DNA of 64,000 nucleotides from Gnetum montanum (lineage: Eukaryota > Streptophyta > Gnetopsida > Gnetales > Gnetaceae), in assembly GCA_015680685.1 (NCBI GenBank), contig MNCI01013629.1, positions 824,944 through 888,943 of the forward strand. The letters run 5' to 3'. The position numbers and the translations under genes were made by a program. The notes beneath the pieces were generated by a model. It saw only the letters and a program-made list of their open reading frames with translations. It did not search any database and had not been told where the DNA came from. The number at the start of each line of letters is the position of its first letter. The first letter of the stretch is position 1. This document shows, piece by piece, positions 9,806-20,340 of the stretch.

Positions 9806-10396
9806 NGGTGTTGGCTGACCTAAATTGTGATGAATAGGGGTGTTGTAGTCACCTGGACCCTTTTGGAATCTTTCCTAATGAATTCATCGTAGAAAGTTAG
9901 TTGAGATCGTTCTGGCTCTACAAGCGTAGAGGAAAGCATGACCGAATGAATTGCTTCCTCTTCCGTTGGCATGTCTTCGTTGATCAAAATCACTTTCAAC
10001 ATGCGAATTAGAGCCTCATGGTGTGGGACAGACATCATGATTAGGTCGTATAAGCTCAATGTAGTGTTCTTTTGTTTTATAGATTGCTTGACCTGAGTGA
10101 GGGCATCCAAGAGGTCCTAGCCACCCCCTATTTACTGCCATTTTCATCTTCTATACATCCGAGAAGATGAATTTTCCGAGGAGGGTCAGTTTCAGATTTG
10201 GGTTCAGACCCTTTTTGGTGGGGTGGTGCAGACTATGGTTATATCAACATTCATCTTTAGTGATGAGAGCGTAGACATAGGGGGTGAAGACGTAGGCTTG
10301 GAAACACCTAGGGCGGTACTTCCCCTTGATGTCTCGCCTGCGAAATGCACTTCCCATTTTTTAGGACGAGAAGGTTGTTTAGTTATCTTGCGCGAG
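9493..10396. other. Assembly fault: inverted overlapping contig between single n's
   Basis: Single n's lie at 9806 and 10397. Bases 9493-9805 (313 bp) appear by eye as an essentially exact reverse complement of 10084-10396, ending precisely at the two n's. If the block 9807-10396 is flipped and the 313-bp overlap merged, the gag-pro order of element C is restored: 9805, then the reverse complement of 10083-9807, then 10398 onward. This is a mis-oriented unmerged contig rather than a real inverted repeat. About 45 codons of protease, including the catalytic motif, appear to be missing at the second join. Confidence 0.93.
9820..10110 (-). pseudogene. gag-pro: gag-protease linker of element C, shown on the wrong strand by the assembly
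   Basis: The - strand frame reads DALTQVKQSIKQKNTTLSLYDLIM..HEALIRMLKVILI..VQVTTTPLFITI. It is homologous to B at 3575-3240 and G at 56590-56315, which precede the retropepsin core. Since the contig is inverted, the true orientation is +, in line with the rest of C. It belongs between 9805 and 10398. Confidence 0.85.
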
Positions 10397-10397
10397 N

Positions 10398-10857
10398 GGT
10401 TGTGGTGAAGGGCATGATCCACATAGACTTTGTGGTAGTGGGTCAGTTCCCCATGAACGCAATGTTCATCATGGTCGAGGAGATGCCCGAGTTTAACCTG
10501 ATTTTGGGAAGATCATGGTTAGCACAACTTAGGGTTGCCTCTTCGCCCATTCATCAAGAGATCCACCTACCATACATAGGTAGGGATGTGATGATCTATG
10601 GCAATGAGATGACAATGCAAGCAATCAATAACGTAGACATGGAACAAAGCTCAGAGGTTATAACCCCTGAGAATGAAGCACCTATCACAGTACACACTAA
10701 CTATCCGGTGAAAGAATCAGCTCAACAAACTGGTTCTCAAAGCGAAAATGCATGGGTTGAGTTGCCCTTCTAAGTGGGGGACAATGACGTAGATGAAGGC
10801 CCTGGCAAAATGCCTCGGCCTTATGTCTCGCCCAACCCACGATGGTTCAAGAAGTAG
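10398..10857 (+). pseudogene. pro: Protease C-terminal part, element C
   Basis: The frame VVVKGMIHIDFVVVGQFP then FNLILGRSWLAQLRV and HQEIHLPYIGRDV matches the C-terminal half of the Tat-type retropepsin, with the ILGRxWL flap-distal motif. The matching parts in G (56200-55850) and D (19250-19500) carry the same series. A TAA at 10771 replaces an expected Gln codon. The conserved end PNPRWFKK is followed by TAG at 10855-10857, as in G (55708). The catalytic IDDG motif is absent because of the assembly gap at 10397. Confidence 0.85.
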
Positions 10858-11854
10858 CTACACATAGTGTAGCAACCCCACTGCTTCCCACCCACTCGCC
10901 ATCCTTTATACATTTACCACCTTTAGTTGTTTTGCATCCACCTATGTACATTAGTTACTAGTTAGCTGTCCTACTAAATTGTTAGCGTAGCATCCATTTA
11001 ACATGAAATGACCTGAAATGGCCTAAAACTATGCTACATTATGGCCCAAAATGGCCTCAAACTAGTCCATGGCCTTGAATGGCCTAAAACTAGCTGGGAC
11101 CTGAAATGGCCTAAAACTAAAACATAAAAGCATGAGGATTTTGCATAAAAATTAGCACGTAGACAATGCATAAGTTAGCATGGAATCGATTTATTTTTTG
11201 AAATTCTCCTCTTTATTTAGAACTTTTGTCTTTTAGACAATGTTTGCAAAAATTTTACAAAAATCCAAAATTCCAAAAAATGAAAAAATATATATATTTT
11301 TTAGTTACCAGTTCGGAAAGACCTTAAACTAGCAGTCTTAGTGTAGCTGCAAATTTACCGGTCTGGAAAGACCTTAAACTAGCAGTCTTAGCATAGTTGT
11401 GACTTTAGCAATCCAAAAAGACCTTAAACTAGCATTCCTAGTATATAGTTTTACTCTAGTTAGTAATCCGAAAAGACTTTAAACTAGCAATCTTAACCCT
11501 TTACACGTTCGCAGTCCAAAATGACACTAAACTAATAGTTTCACATTTCCGTATTAATAGTTTTACTTTTCTTATATATCACCAACTTTCTGTTTTATAT
11601 ACTAGTGGTTTTGCATTTTATGTCTAGGCAGTCTAAAATGACACTAAACTAGCAGCTTCACATTTGTACATTGACAGTTTTGCATTTTTTTTTAGTTTTT
11701 CATCTTCGTGTCTTAATGGCCCTCCATAACCTCGAACGAGTGAATTTTAATCTTTATATCATACTTACACATTATTGTTGCTTTACAAGTTTTCACTCTA
11801 CACAATTACAGTGAACAGGTGCCTCCTAAATAGACTCTCATTTCATTTTGGCAG
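10858..11854 (+). other. Protease-RT spacer of element C: repeats and remnant tail of a lost antisense gene
   Basis: Three parts are seen. Copies of GGCCTAAAACTA occur at 11000-11120, close to those in G at 55485-55565. An AT-rich stretch 11169-11290 (blocks such as GACAATGTTTGCAAAAATTT) resembles the region just downstream of the antisense gene in G (55320-55430, reverse complement). Then AAAGACCTTAAACTAGCA repeats run 11310-11660, as at 50110-50400 in G. The gene itself is missing, so C appears to be a deletion derivative. The spacer ends in an acceptor-like ATTTTGGCAG at 11845-11854. Confidence 0.7.
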
Positions 11855-12131
11855 GTTGAGCAAAAAATGGAAATCCATCATGATCTCTCCATGCCTTTAG
11901 CTTTAGTAGGTCCACATGGCAAGCTTGCAAGAAAATTGAACCCAAACCTGATCAACTAGGAATCAACCACAGCTAGCACCATAGCATCCTTAGAAATATC
12001 CCCAGATTGGCCCGAGCATCTGGTAAAAGCCCTAGATTTAGAGGGTAGGGATGTAACTGAGGACCCTCTCGTTGAGACACCTATGACCATGTCCAAGGGG
12101 GAAGTAAAAATGTTAAAACTTAGTTCCTTCC
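11855..12131 (+). pseudogene. pol: N-terminal start of pol, element C (left part, split by D)
   Basis: Right after the acceptor-like site the frame reads VEQKMEIHHDLSMPLALVGPHGKL, then SPDWPEHLVKALDLEGRDV and EDPLVETPM..VKMLKLSSF. G (49990-49740) and H (40040-39760) start pol with the same words. Insertion of D at 12131/12132 interrupts the codon for Leu. Joining 12131 to 23351 restores KLSSFLDLQMHKDVAK in frame. One internal stop is present. Confidence 0.85.
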
Positions 12132-14101
12132 TAAAAACACCACAAAAATTTCAGTAACACTTCCAAACAACTTGTGGGCCTTTGAAGTAGCCTCAAAAGG
12201 CCAAAAATGGAGCAAGCAAGGTCCCCTAGGGGTCCATAGATGACTACAGCAAATCTTGGCATCAAGAATCAAGGGTTTCAAGCCCAAAAAGTGCAAGTTT
12301 GGTCTCAACACTTTGGTCATGCTGCCTAGTGTATGACCAGCGTGTGTACAGCATGACCAAACTTTGGAGCCCCAAAATCATGTTCAAACAGGCCAAATTT
12401 TGGCACACAGACCCCCCTTGAGCATCACTGGAGCCCCCTGCAGCTCCCAAACTTTAGAACCTCAAAATTTGAGCTCAAAATCCCATATTTTAAGCCACTT
12501 TAAGTTAGTCATGCTGAGGTCACATTGCACAGCACGACCACAACGTGACCAAATAAAAATAGGGCAAATCAACCATTTTCAAGTAGAACTTCAATATGAA
12601 TTCAACTCCTGGGAGCAAGGAAACAATTGTACATGTTCACAGGCTCTAGAAGATCAAAATTTGGGCCTCAAACATGGCATTTTAAGTTGGTCACATTGAG
12701 GTCATGTTGTGCAGCATGACCACAGCATGACCAAATCAAATGGGCCCAAAATAGTAGAAAAATGAAGTCAAATTCAGCATCAAAGCCACCTTGGAGAGCA
12801 GGCAGTAGTTGAGCATCAATAAAAAGGCATTAGCATCCAAACATTAGCCCAAAATAGGGCATAAACACTTGGTGACATTGAGGTCATGTTGGGTAGCGTG
12901 ACCATAGCGTGACCAACCAAAAGTATGTTAAAATAGCCTCCAAATCAGCTCAAAATAACATGCAAAATCCTGTTGACCTCAGGCATACAGATCCACTCTG
13001 AAAATGGGTTTCACATGTCAAAAATGGGCTCAAAATGCATCATAAACATTGGACACGTTGATGGTCATGCTGGCACACTGACACCAGCGTATGCACAGTG
13101 TAAACACTTGGACACATTGGACGCTGACATGCTGGGATGCTAGACGCTAGATGCTAATGCCAAGACATGCTACAGAGATGCCAGAGCCAGATCCACGCAC
13201 ATTGGAGACCTTGGTAGAGAAAAAATAGCACAAATCTATAGATCTAAAGGCCAGACATCCAGATCCACTCTTGTATTTTAACATTCTTTGTACATCTTGT
13301 AGTTTCCAGCATATCAAGCTCTTATGCTAAGGATTACACATGCCACCATAAGAGATTCTGATCACGCTGCACCTTGTACATTGTAAAATTCTATACATAT
13401 GGTCAAAACATAGATACTTGTCACCCGATCCACATTTCTCTCATCCCGCAATCATAGATCTTCCTCCAAATCTAGGTTCCACGCCCAAAAAATCCTATAA
13501 ATACCTTGTTTTTCCATTTAATCAAGGTTGGAAATTTTGGAGGCATCAAGATCTAGAAGGTTGGAAATTCTAAAGACACAAGAGCATAGAACACTAGACA
13601 CCAAACTTGGTCATGGTAAGAAACCTAGGCACACCACCCTGTATGCAGAACAAGTTTTTGGTCATGCTAGAGACCTTGGAGCTAGAAACCTACACCTTCC
13701 CAGCATGTGCAACACCTTTCACATCAGGGCTAAATGTCCACCTTGCAATCATTCTACAACTACGTTCTGATTAGTGTACTTCTTTGTAATTTTCAATCAA
13801 TACAAATAGTTACATTTTTGCCAATCATATTTATAGTTTGCATTATTTTCTATTTATGTTGTTTACACCTTGTTTGCGCTTGTCCATGTTTACGTTTGCA
13901 TTTGTTTACGATAACTCGGCACACTGCCATTGCGTACGCTAGGGGAAGTCCTTGTTTGATTTGTGTGTAGACCATCCAAGGCACTCTACCTTCATTTTTC
14001 CAGCTTGCCGTCACATGAAGGCAGCATCCGCTGTATCTCTCCAAGGATCTTTAGGCATTCATTTTTCTTCCAGCCTTACACTAATGATTTCAAATGGTAT
14101 A
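12132..14101 (+). repeat. 5' LTR of element D (1970 bp)
   Basis: It begins TAAAAACACC (TG changed to TA; the 3' copy has TGAAAACACC) and ends GGTATA (3' copy GGTACA). A TATA box lies at 13496-13503. U3 holds four widely spaced copies of a block containing GAGGTCAYGTTGTGCAGC and ATGACCACAGCGTGACC (near 12510, 12700, 12880 and 13055), with an imperfect dyad. Many differences from the 3' LTR are CG-to-TG/CA transitions. Confidence 0.92.
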
Positions 14102-14105
14102 GGTT

Positions 14106-14125
14106 TTGGCGCTAGAAGAAGGGGC
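14106..14125 (+). other. tRNA primer binding site (element D)
   Basis: TTGGCGCTAGAAGAAGGGGC lies four bases after the 5' LTR end and differs from the B site by a few bases. Minus-strand cDNA synthesis would start here. Confidence 0.85.
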
Positions 14126-14587
14126 ACTTCTATTTGCATTCTGTTTTCCTGTCCACAGCGTCCAACATCTAGCATACAACATTCACAACTCTCCACAGCA
14201 CCCACACGCTGACCACAGCATCCACATGCTGTACCCCAACATCCAGACACTGTACCCTAGCGTACACACACTCCCCTCAGCCTACAGATGCTACCCCTTG
14301 CTTACAGACTCTATCCAGAATCTTGTCCCTCGCATACACATGCTGTGCTTAGCATACACACATTGTTCCTTAGCCTCAAACACTATACCTGGTTTTTACA
14401 CACTGGGCAGTTAGTCATGCTACAGTTGGTCATGCTGGATAGTTAGTCACTCTGGACAGTTGCACATGCTGTAGTCCAATCACATTGCACACGTTGCACA
14501 TTACACATGTTGCACCCTCAACCCAGACCACACGTTGCACTTGTTGCCTTATTGTCTTGTCTGCACATTGCCCAATCACACATCACC
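14126..14587 (+). repeat. Leader of element D with CACAYGCTG/CAGCRTCC repeats
   Basis: From about 14150 to 14530 there are more than ten short copies of ACAGCATCCACATGCTG-like words, each with a partial dyad (CAGC...GCTG), then GTCATGCTG and CACGTTGCAC series. Position and character match the palindromic leader of B, although the words differ. Confidence 0.65.
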
Positions 14588-17402
14588 ATGGAGTCTTTTC
14601 ATATCTCCAACACACATGCCCACGTAATCCTCACACAAGAATAGTATAACTACATCTATGTGAAGATTCAGGCCAACCTTCCCATTGACCACACAAAGAA
14701 GGAAGCAAAATGAAACTTTGAGCATATATACATGGGGGGTCATGAATTCACTCCCTCTATATATGACATCATCCTTCTTTCTGAGCCCCAACACTGACTC
14801 ATCTCCCAGCTCCTTATGGAAAGAAGCCAAAACTCACAACGATCCACTGAGGAGCCCCAAAACCAAGACAAGGAAGATGACTTCGCAGCACAATCTAAAC
14901 ATGAGGATTTGTATTACACCCTCACTCACTGTGCCTATGTGAACCCATCATTCCATCCTTGCATGGGATAGATGGCCCCTCACCAAGTGTCAATGAGCAC
15001 AAAAGCACTAGTATCTTGATAGAGATTACCCACGTCCATCTCCACCCAGTACATACCACACGTGCAAACACATGGAGCCCCTTTCATCACTTCTGCTCCA
15101 CACATCCAGGGTGTCACTTCACAGTTTGTGGCTAGGCAAGGAACCATACCCCTTATTCAACAACCCACTCACTTCAACGTGCCACATCCCACAACCACAA
15201 CTCTAAACGTTGCTCCACAGCAACAAATGATAACCTAACAATCTCCCCAACCAACTGATTTACCTATCGTCGAAGAGTGGGTAGAAGCTAAACAAATGAT
15301 GCAAGTGTTAGCTGAAGAGGTAAAGCACCTCAAAATGACAAACACTAAACAAGTTAAAGTACTAGGCTTCTACCAAGATGATCCAATTAGCTCTTCAGTG
15401 CCACCGTTACCTTTACCCAAGGGAATCACACTCCCACAGTTAACCAAGTACAATGGGAAGAGAGACCCGAATGCTCACTTGGTAACATTCTGATCAAAGA
15501 TCCTATTGCTTCAAGCTTGGCCCCACACAATCCTATGCGTGTTCGCCATGTCCCTAATGGATAGTGCCTTAGCTTGGTACTAAACCCTGCCACGTAACTA
15601 CATATCCTCTCTGGAGAATCTGTTACATCAGTTTGTCACCCGGTTTAAGTACAACCTCAAGCCTAAGGCCACACTAGACACTCTGATATAGGTGAAACAA
15701 GTGCCACTAGAGCCTATGCAGAAGTTCATTCAATGATGGAGCACAACCCTTAACAAACTTCATGAGCCCATCCCTGAAACTTATTTGCTTACGATTCTGA
15801 AGGGAGTCGTGAATGACTTTGTTAAGTCAAAACTATACTACCTAAGCACTCAAACATTGAGCCAAGCCTTCACGCAAATTAAGAACATTGAACAAGTTGC
15901 ACAAACTAGCAATGATCTCACCTATGTGGCTTATAAGAACCAACACATTTCCAAACAAAAGATAACAATGGAAACTGTAGCCGCAAGCACAAAAATAACA
16001 AACACCAGTACCAACCCGCCTACAACAACAAGGGCCACCCCAAGGCCCAAATTTCAGTGTAAGGATTGCTCTAAGTATACGCCGCTACCCACGCAACCCT
16101 CTAAACTATTGGAGCAACTCCTCAAAACTAGGCAAATCCAATACAAACAAGTAGCAGAGAATGACTGCCAAAGACACGATAGGAACTGTGAGCTACTAAG
16201 GAACCCCACCTTAGCAGTGTCAAACGAGCCCCCGATCCCATGACACTTCAAGTTAGATCAATTCTGTCACTACCACCAGATGTCCAGTCAAAATACCAAC
16301 AACTTCCATGCCTTACAAGATGATCTTCAGACAATGATAGAATGGGGCCAACTCAACATCAACACCCTATGTCTTCCTAGCACAAATGATGCCTCCTATG
16401 TCATAAATTCCATTAGCATAGGAAGCAAGCCCAAACCTATACGGCAACCTTTCGTGATCCGTATGCCTCTCAGCAAGGCAATGATCCCCACCGCCTCCAT
16501 GAGTAAGAGGCCTTCCATTGTCATCCAGGTGCCACCTCGAGCACCTGCAAAACCTTTTGTAGCCAAAGTACCACCGCAATCATCCGCCAAGACATTAAAC
16601 TAGCATGATGCACCGACCACAACCACAAAGAAACCTTTCATCATCAAGGTGCCACAACAAGCTAGTTAAACACCAACAACTCCTTCTAAACTACCATTTG
16701 TCATAAAGGTTCCACCACGTGATGGCCCATCACCTACCCAGAGCCCAACCGTAGGCAACGTCTCAACCTCTTCTCCCTTAAGAGTCAACCTTGCCAACAA
16801 CACAGGTAAGCCTACCAAATGGCAATAGAATAGGACAAATGAACAATGAACAACATCCACAACCAAAACAAGGGCCACATCAAGCAAGAAACAATCAAAT
16901 GTTGGGGCCCCTGTCCCTAATCTCAAGCAAACTAGGCCCAAGCCCTCTACGCAAGAGGCCCATCCCTCAACCCACATGAAGGAAGCCAAAGCCAACATAA
17001 CGACCAACAACATAGACTTTGTAGCTGCACTAGCCTAGGTAAAACAAATGCTCAAATAGAAGAACACAATGATGAGCTTGTATGACTTGGTCATGACTTT
17101 AGCCACTCACTGCAAAGCCTTGGCTCAAATGTTAGCATCCATTCCTATTATGGAGGACATCCCTGCAAATTAGGAATCCATCCATGCAACAATTTTGTAA
17201 CACACACCACAAGGATTGGGTTCAAACAACTTACCCTTTCATGATGATGCAGTTAAAGTCAACCCCGAACGAGGGGAGGTCAGAATAGCTCCATTGTTGA
17301 TTAGTGTACATGTTGGGAAATGTACCATTCACAGAGTGCACATTGATGATGGTGCGGCAACAAATGTATCTTTATACTCCATCATCAACAAACTAGGCAT
17401 GG
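14588..17402 (+). pseudogene. gag-pro: gag and start of protease, element D
   Basis: ATG at 14588 sits in ACCATGG, a good plant start context. One frame (with stops) covers the N-terminal domain (YNYIYVKIQANLPI, GHEFTPSIYDII), a proline-rich linker, and a capsid with LPRNYISSLENL and FKYNLKPKATLDTL (about 15590-15690) and LTILKGVVNDFVKSKLYYL. The zinc knuckle is degraded to FCHYHQMSSQNTNNF. P[FI]VI-x-VP motifs run from 16445 to 16720. The retropepsin motif VHIDDGAATNV is at about 17338-17370. At 17402 the solo LTR interrupts the frame. Stops near 15492, 15736, 16241 and elsewhere mark it as dead. Confidence 0.88.
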
Positions 17403-19208
17403 TGTACTATCCGAAATCGTTGGCGTAAGGCTGGAGGAAAACGAACGTCAAAAGATCTCCGGAGAGATACATATGACCTTACCTTCGCGTGAGGGCAAGC
17501 TAGAAAGATGAAGGCAGAGTGCCTTGGATGGTTTGCATGTAGATCAACCAAGGACTTCCTTGAGCATATGCTATGGCCTACACTTGGGTTATCATTACGA
17601 AATGTAAAATGAAGAGCGTAATAAAAATGAAACGTAAACGTGAAATATAGCATGTAAATGTACAAAGAATATATTGCAGAAACCTGCGATAAAATGGAAT
17701 AATGCAAACAATGAACCAGAATAGCACAAAGGAAGGAAAAAAATGAAACTGCATTGTATTAATTGACAAAATGTGCATCGGTCAAAATGTAGTTGCAAGT
17801 CTGGATTGCAAGTCAGACGTTAAGCTCTGATGTGTAGTGTTTGCAGGTGTTGGGAATCACGTGCGTCCAGGCTTAGGATTACTAGTTTCTTTTGCTAGAT
17901 TTTTGCCAACCTCATTTATGTCCATGAACAAGGTATTTATGAATTTGTCTAGGCCTGGGAGTAGGAATGAATGAGATCGATGGCTGCTAGATGAGAGAAA
18001 AACGGATCACGTGACAAGTGTACATGGGCAAACTACGTTTTGGACCGGATACACTATATCTTACAACGCAAGCTAGCTTACGCCCATGGAAGTAGCATAA
18101 GGGCTTGAGAAGCACACAAATTATGAAGCTTACAATGAGAATTTACAATGAATCCCAAGAGGGATTAACTCTAGCTTGCTTGAAACTTTATGGTCCTTTG
18201 AGCTTATTGCTGCAGGATGTCGATTTGAGTGGTTTGGCGGCTGTTTGAGGCATCTCTACTTCACTAGGGCTCCCAGCATGAGTTGATTTGGTCTTGGCAT
18301 GTCCTCAGCATGCGTTTGGAGTGCTTTTATTTGGGCATGAATAGTACTCACCATGATGAATAGTGCTCAGCGTGAGCTGGGCATGAGCTAGGCGTGACCC
18401 AGGCGTAACCAAGCCAAAATGTCATGTTTTACACTCGAACTTTGATTTTTTGGAGCTTGTTAACAAGTAGAACTATTCCTATCCTTAGAAGTTGAGTTGA
18501 TGCTAGAATTGTGCTTTGGCCTGCTTGTCTAGACCAACTTCTGTTTGGTCACGGTAGGCTCATGCTCCAGCGTGACCCCAACGTGACCTAGGCGTGACTT
18601 GGGCGTAAGCAGTGAAAACAGTGTATTTTTGAGCCCAAAATCAGGATTTTGAGGACTAGGAACCTAGGGTAACCATTAGTGGAGGTCATGGGGGATTCTT
18701 ATGCTTAGTTTCAGCCTATTTTGACTCAGTTTCAGGGCTCCAAAAGTTGGTGACGCTGAGCCTTATGCTCCAGCGTGACCTGGGCGTAAGCAGTGGAAAC
18801 AATGTATTTTCGAGCCCTAAATCAGAATTCTAAGGGCTGGGAACCTATGGTAACCATTAGTGGAGGTCATGGGGGGTCCTTGTGCTTAGTTTTAGCCTAT
18901 TTTGGCTCAATTTCTGGGCTCCAAAAGTTGGTGACACTGAACCTTACGCTGTGCAGCGTAAGAAAATGTAACCAAAGTATACGTAGTGAAGACCAAGCAT
19001 TTTGAGCCTGAAAATTTTGATTATGGATGCCGAAAGTTGGTGTAGTTGCCTATGGGACCCAAGGGAACCTTTCCTATTGAATCGTGAACCATCGGGGGCT
19101 GTTTTAGAGGCCTCCAAGTTTGGTCATGCTGTACTCATGCTTGGGTAGCCGCATGACTTAGCTTGAATCTTGTTTGAAAGTGCTAGGCCAAAATTTTGTG
19201 GTGTTTCA
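17403..19208 (-). mobile_element. Solo LTR inserted in the protease of element D
   Basis: On the - strand it starts TGAAACACCACAAAATTTTG at 19208 and ends at TGTACTATCC (17403, as read on +). It is flanked by a perfect 5-bp duplication, catgg (17398-17402 and 19209-19213). No internal region exists, so it is a solo LTR left by LTR-LTR recombination. Removing it and one duplication restores the protease frame (NKLGM joined to ADEIMPTKTTCLKSFN). U3 carries GGCGTRACYYRGGCGT words, and a TATTTAT at 17934 is the probable TATA box on -. The R/U5 end resembles B, D and F. Confidence 0.92.
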
Positions 19209-19213
19209 CATGG

Positions 19214-19593
19214 CAGATGAGATCATGCCAACGAAAACCACATGTTTAAAATCCTTCAATGGATCACGTGTCATAGTTAAGGGAATAATCAACTTAGCCT
19301 TTGTGGCAGGAGAATAATTCCCCACCAACACAGACTTCACTGTCATAGAAGAGATGCCAAGTTTCAACATGATTCTTGGTAGACCTTGGTTAGACCAACA
19401 ACGGGTTGTTTCCTCACTAGTACATCAAGAAATATGCCTTCCATACAGAGGTGGACAAGTCATCATACATGGCGATAACATTCCCTTTCAAGCCATCCAT
19501 AACATAGACATGTTACAAGTCTTGAAAGAAGAGTCTCTTTATGGAACATCCACAGCAACAAATGCAACACCTAGAGCTAAAACGCCCGAATGA
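19214..19593 (+). pseudogene. pro: Protease C-terminal part, element D
   Basis: The frame continues from 17402 once the solo LTR is removed: TTCLKSFNGSRVIVKGIINLAF, then MPSFNMILGRPWLDQQRV and HQEICLPYRGGQVIIHGD. These match the distal half of the protease in C and G. A TAA near 19316 interrupts it and TGA at 19591 ends the clear homology. The same frame stays open to about 19806 with a proline-rich tail that may be native. Confidence 0.85.
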
Positions 19594-19784
19594 GTGGTAA
19601 AAATCGAAAGCCTCCCAGAGCAACCAAAACCTAGCACGCCTCCTAGACCACATTTAGATAGGAAACAACCACAAGATCAAGGCTCCCCTATGGATAAAAA
19701 CACGTCTGATCCTTGCCCACTCTTCACCTTTGTTCGTTGTGCATATGTCACCTTCATTTTCATTGTACTAGCTTATGCATTTAC

Positions 19785-20340
19785 ATGTGGCTCGAAAAGG
19801 CCTTAAACTAGCTTATGGCCTGAAAAGGTCTTAAACTAACACACGGCCTAGTACAGCTTTAAACTACCACGCACGGCCCAAAAAGGCCCTAAACTACCAC
19901 TTTTTGCATTATTTTCTATTTTGCTTGTGCATTTAGGTTTTGTTTTTAGTAGTTACTACTTGACATTATGTTCTCTAGTTTCTTCTTTTGCAGGATCACC
20001 TAGACGTACGTGCATGCCTCCACACATCATCCTGGCATCATGATGGTAACCTGATACCACATAATGTCTTGGCGTTATGATGATAAACTGACACCACAGA
20101 GCTTTGTCCAAAATGACAATAAACTAGCACTCATCCAGCATGACATTAAACTACCACACTCATCTGCCAGAGTCCACTAAGACTATAAACCAGCTTTCCT
20201 CTTCATAGTCTGCCAAGACTATAAACTAGCATGGCACCGTCTGCTATGATGATAAACTGGCAACATCCAATGGGTTATGATGTAAAACTAATCCATGATA
20301 GTCTGCCAAGACTATAAACTAGCAACATCATCACTAGCCT
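19785..20340 (+). repeat. TAAACTRGC repeats of element D, both types fused
   Basis: The first group (19785-19905) has GGCCTTAAACTAGC words like the protease-RT spacers of C and G. A pyrimidine-rich CTTCTTTTGCAG (ending 19993) matches the acceptor before RT in C. The second group (20030-20330) has GTCTGCCAAGACTATAAACTAGC words like the post-integrase arrays. Pol, which should lie between them, is absent. Confidence 0.8.

Noticed and set aside
9493-10396. Large inverted repeat or MITE-like palindrome
   Set aside because: Arms end exactly at single n's, carry gag coding sequence and restore gene order when flipped; it is an assembly artefact.
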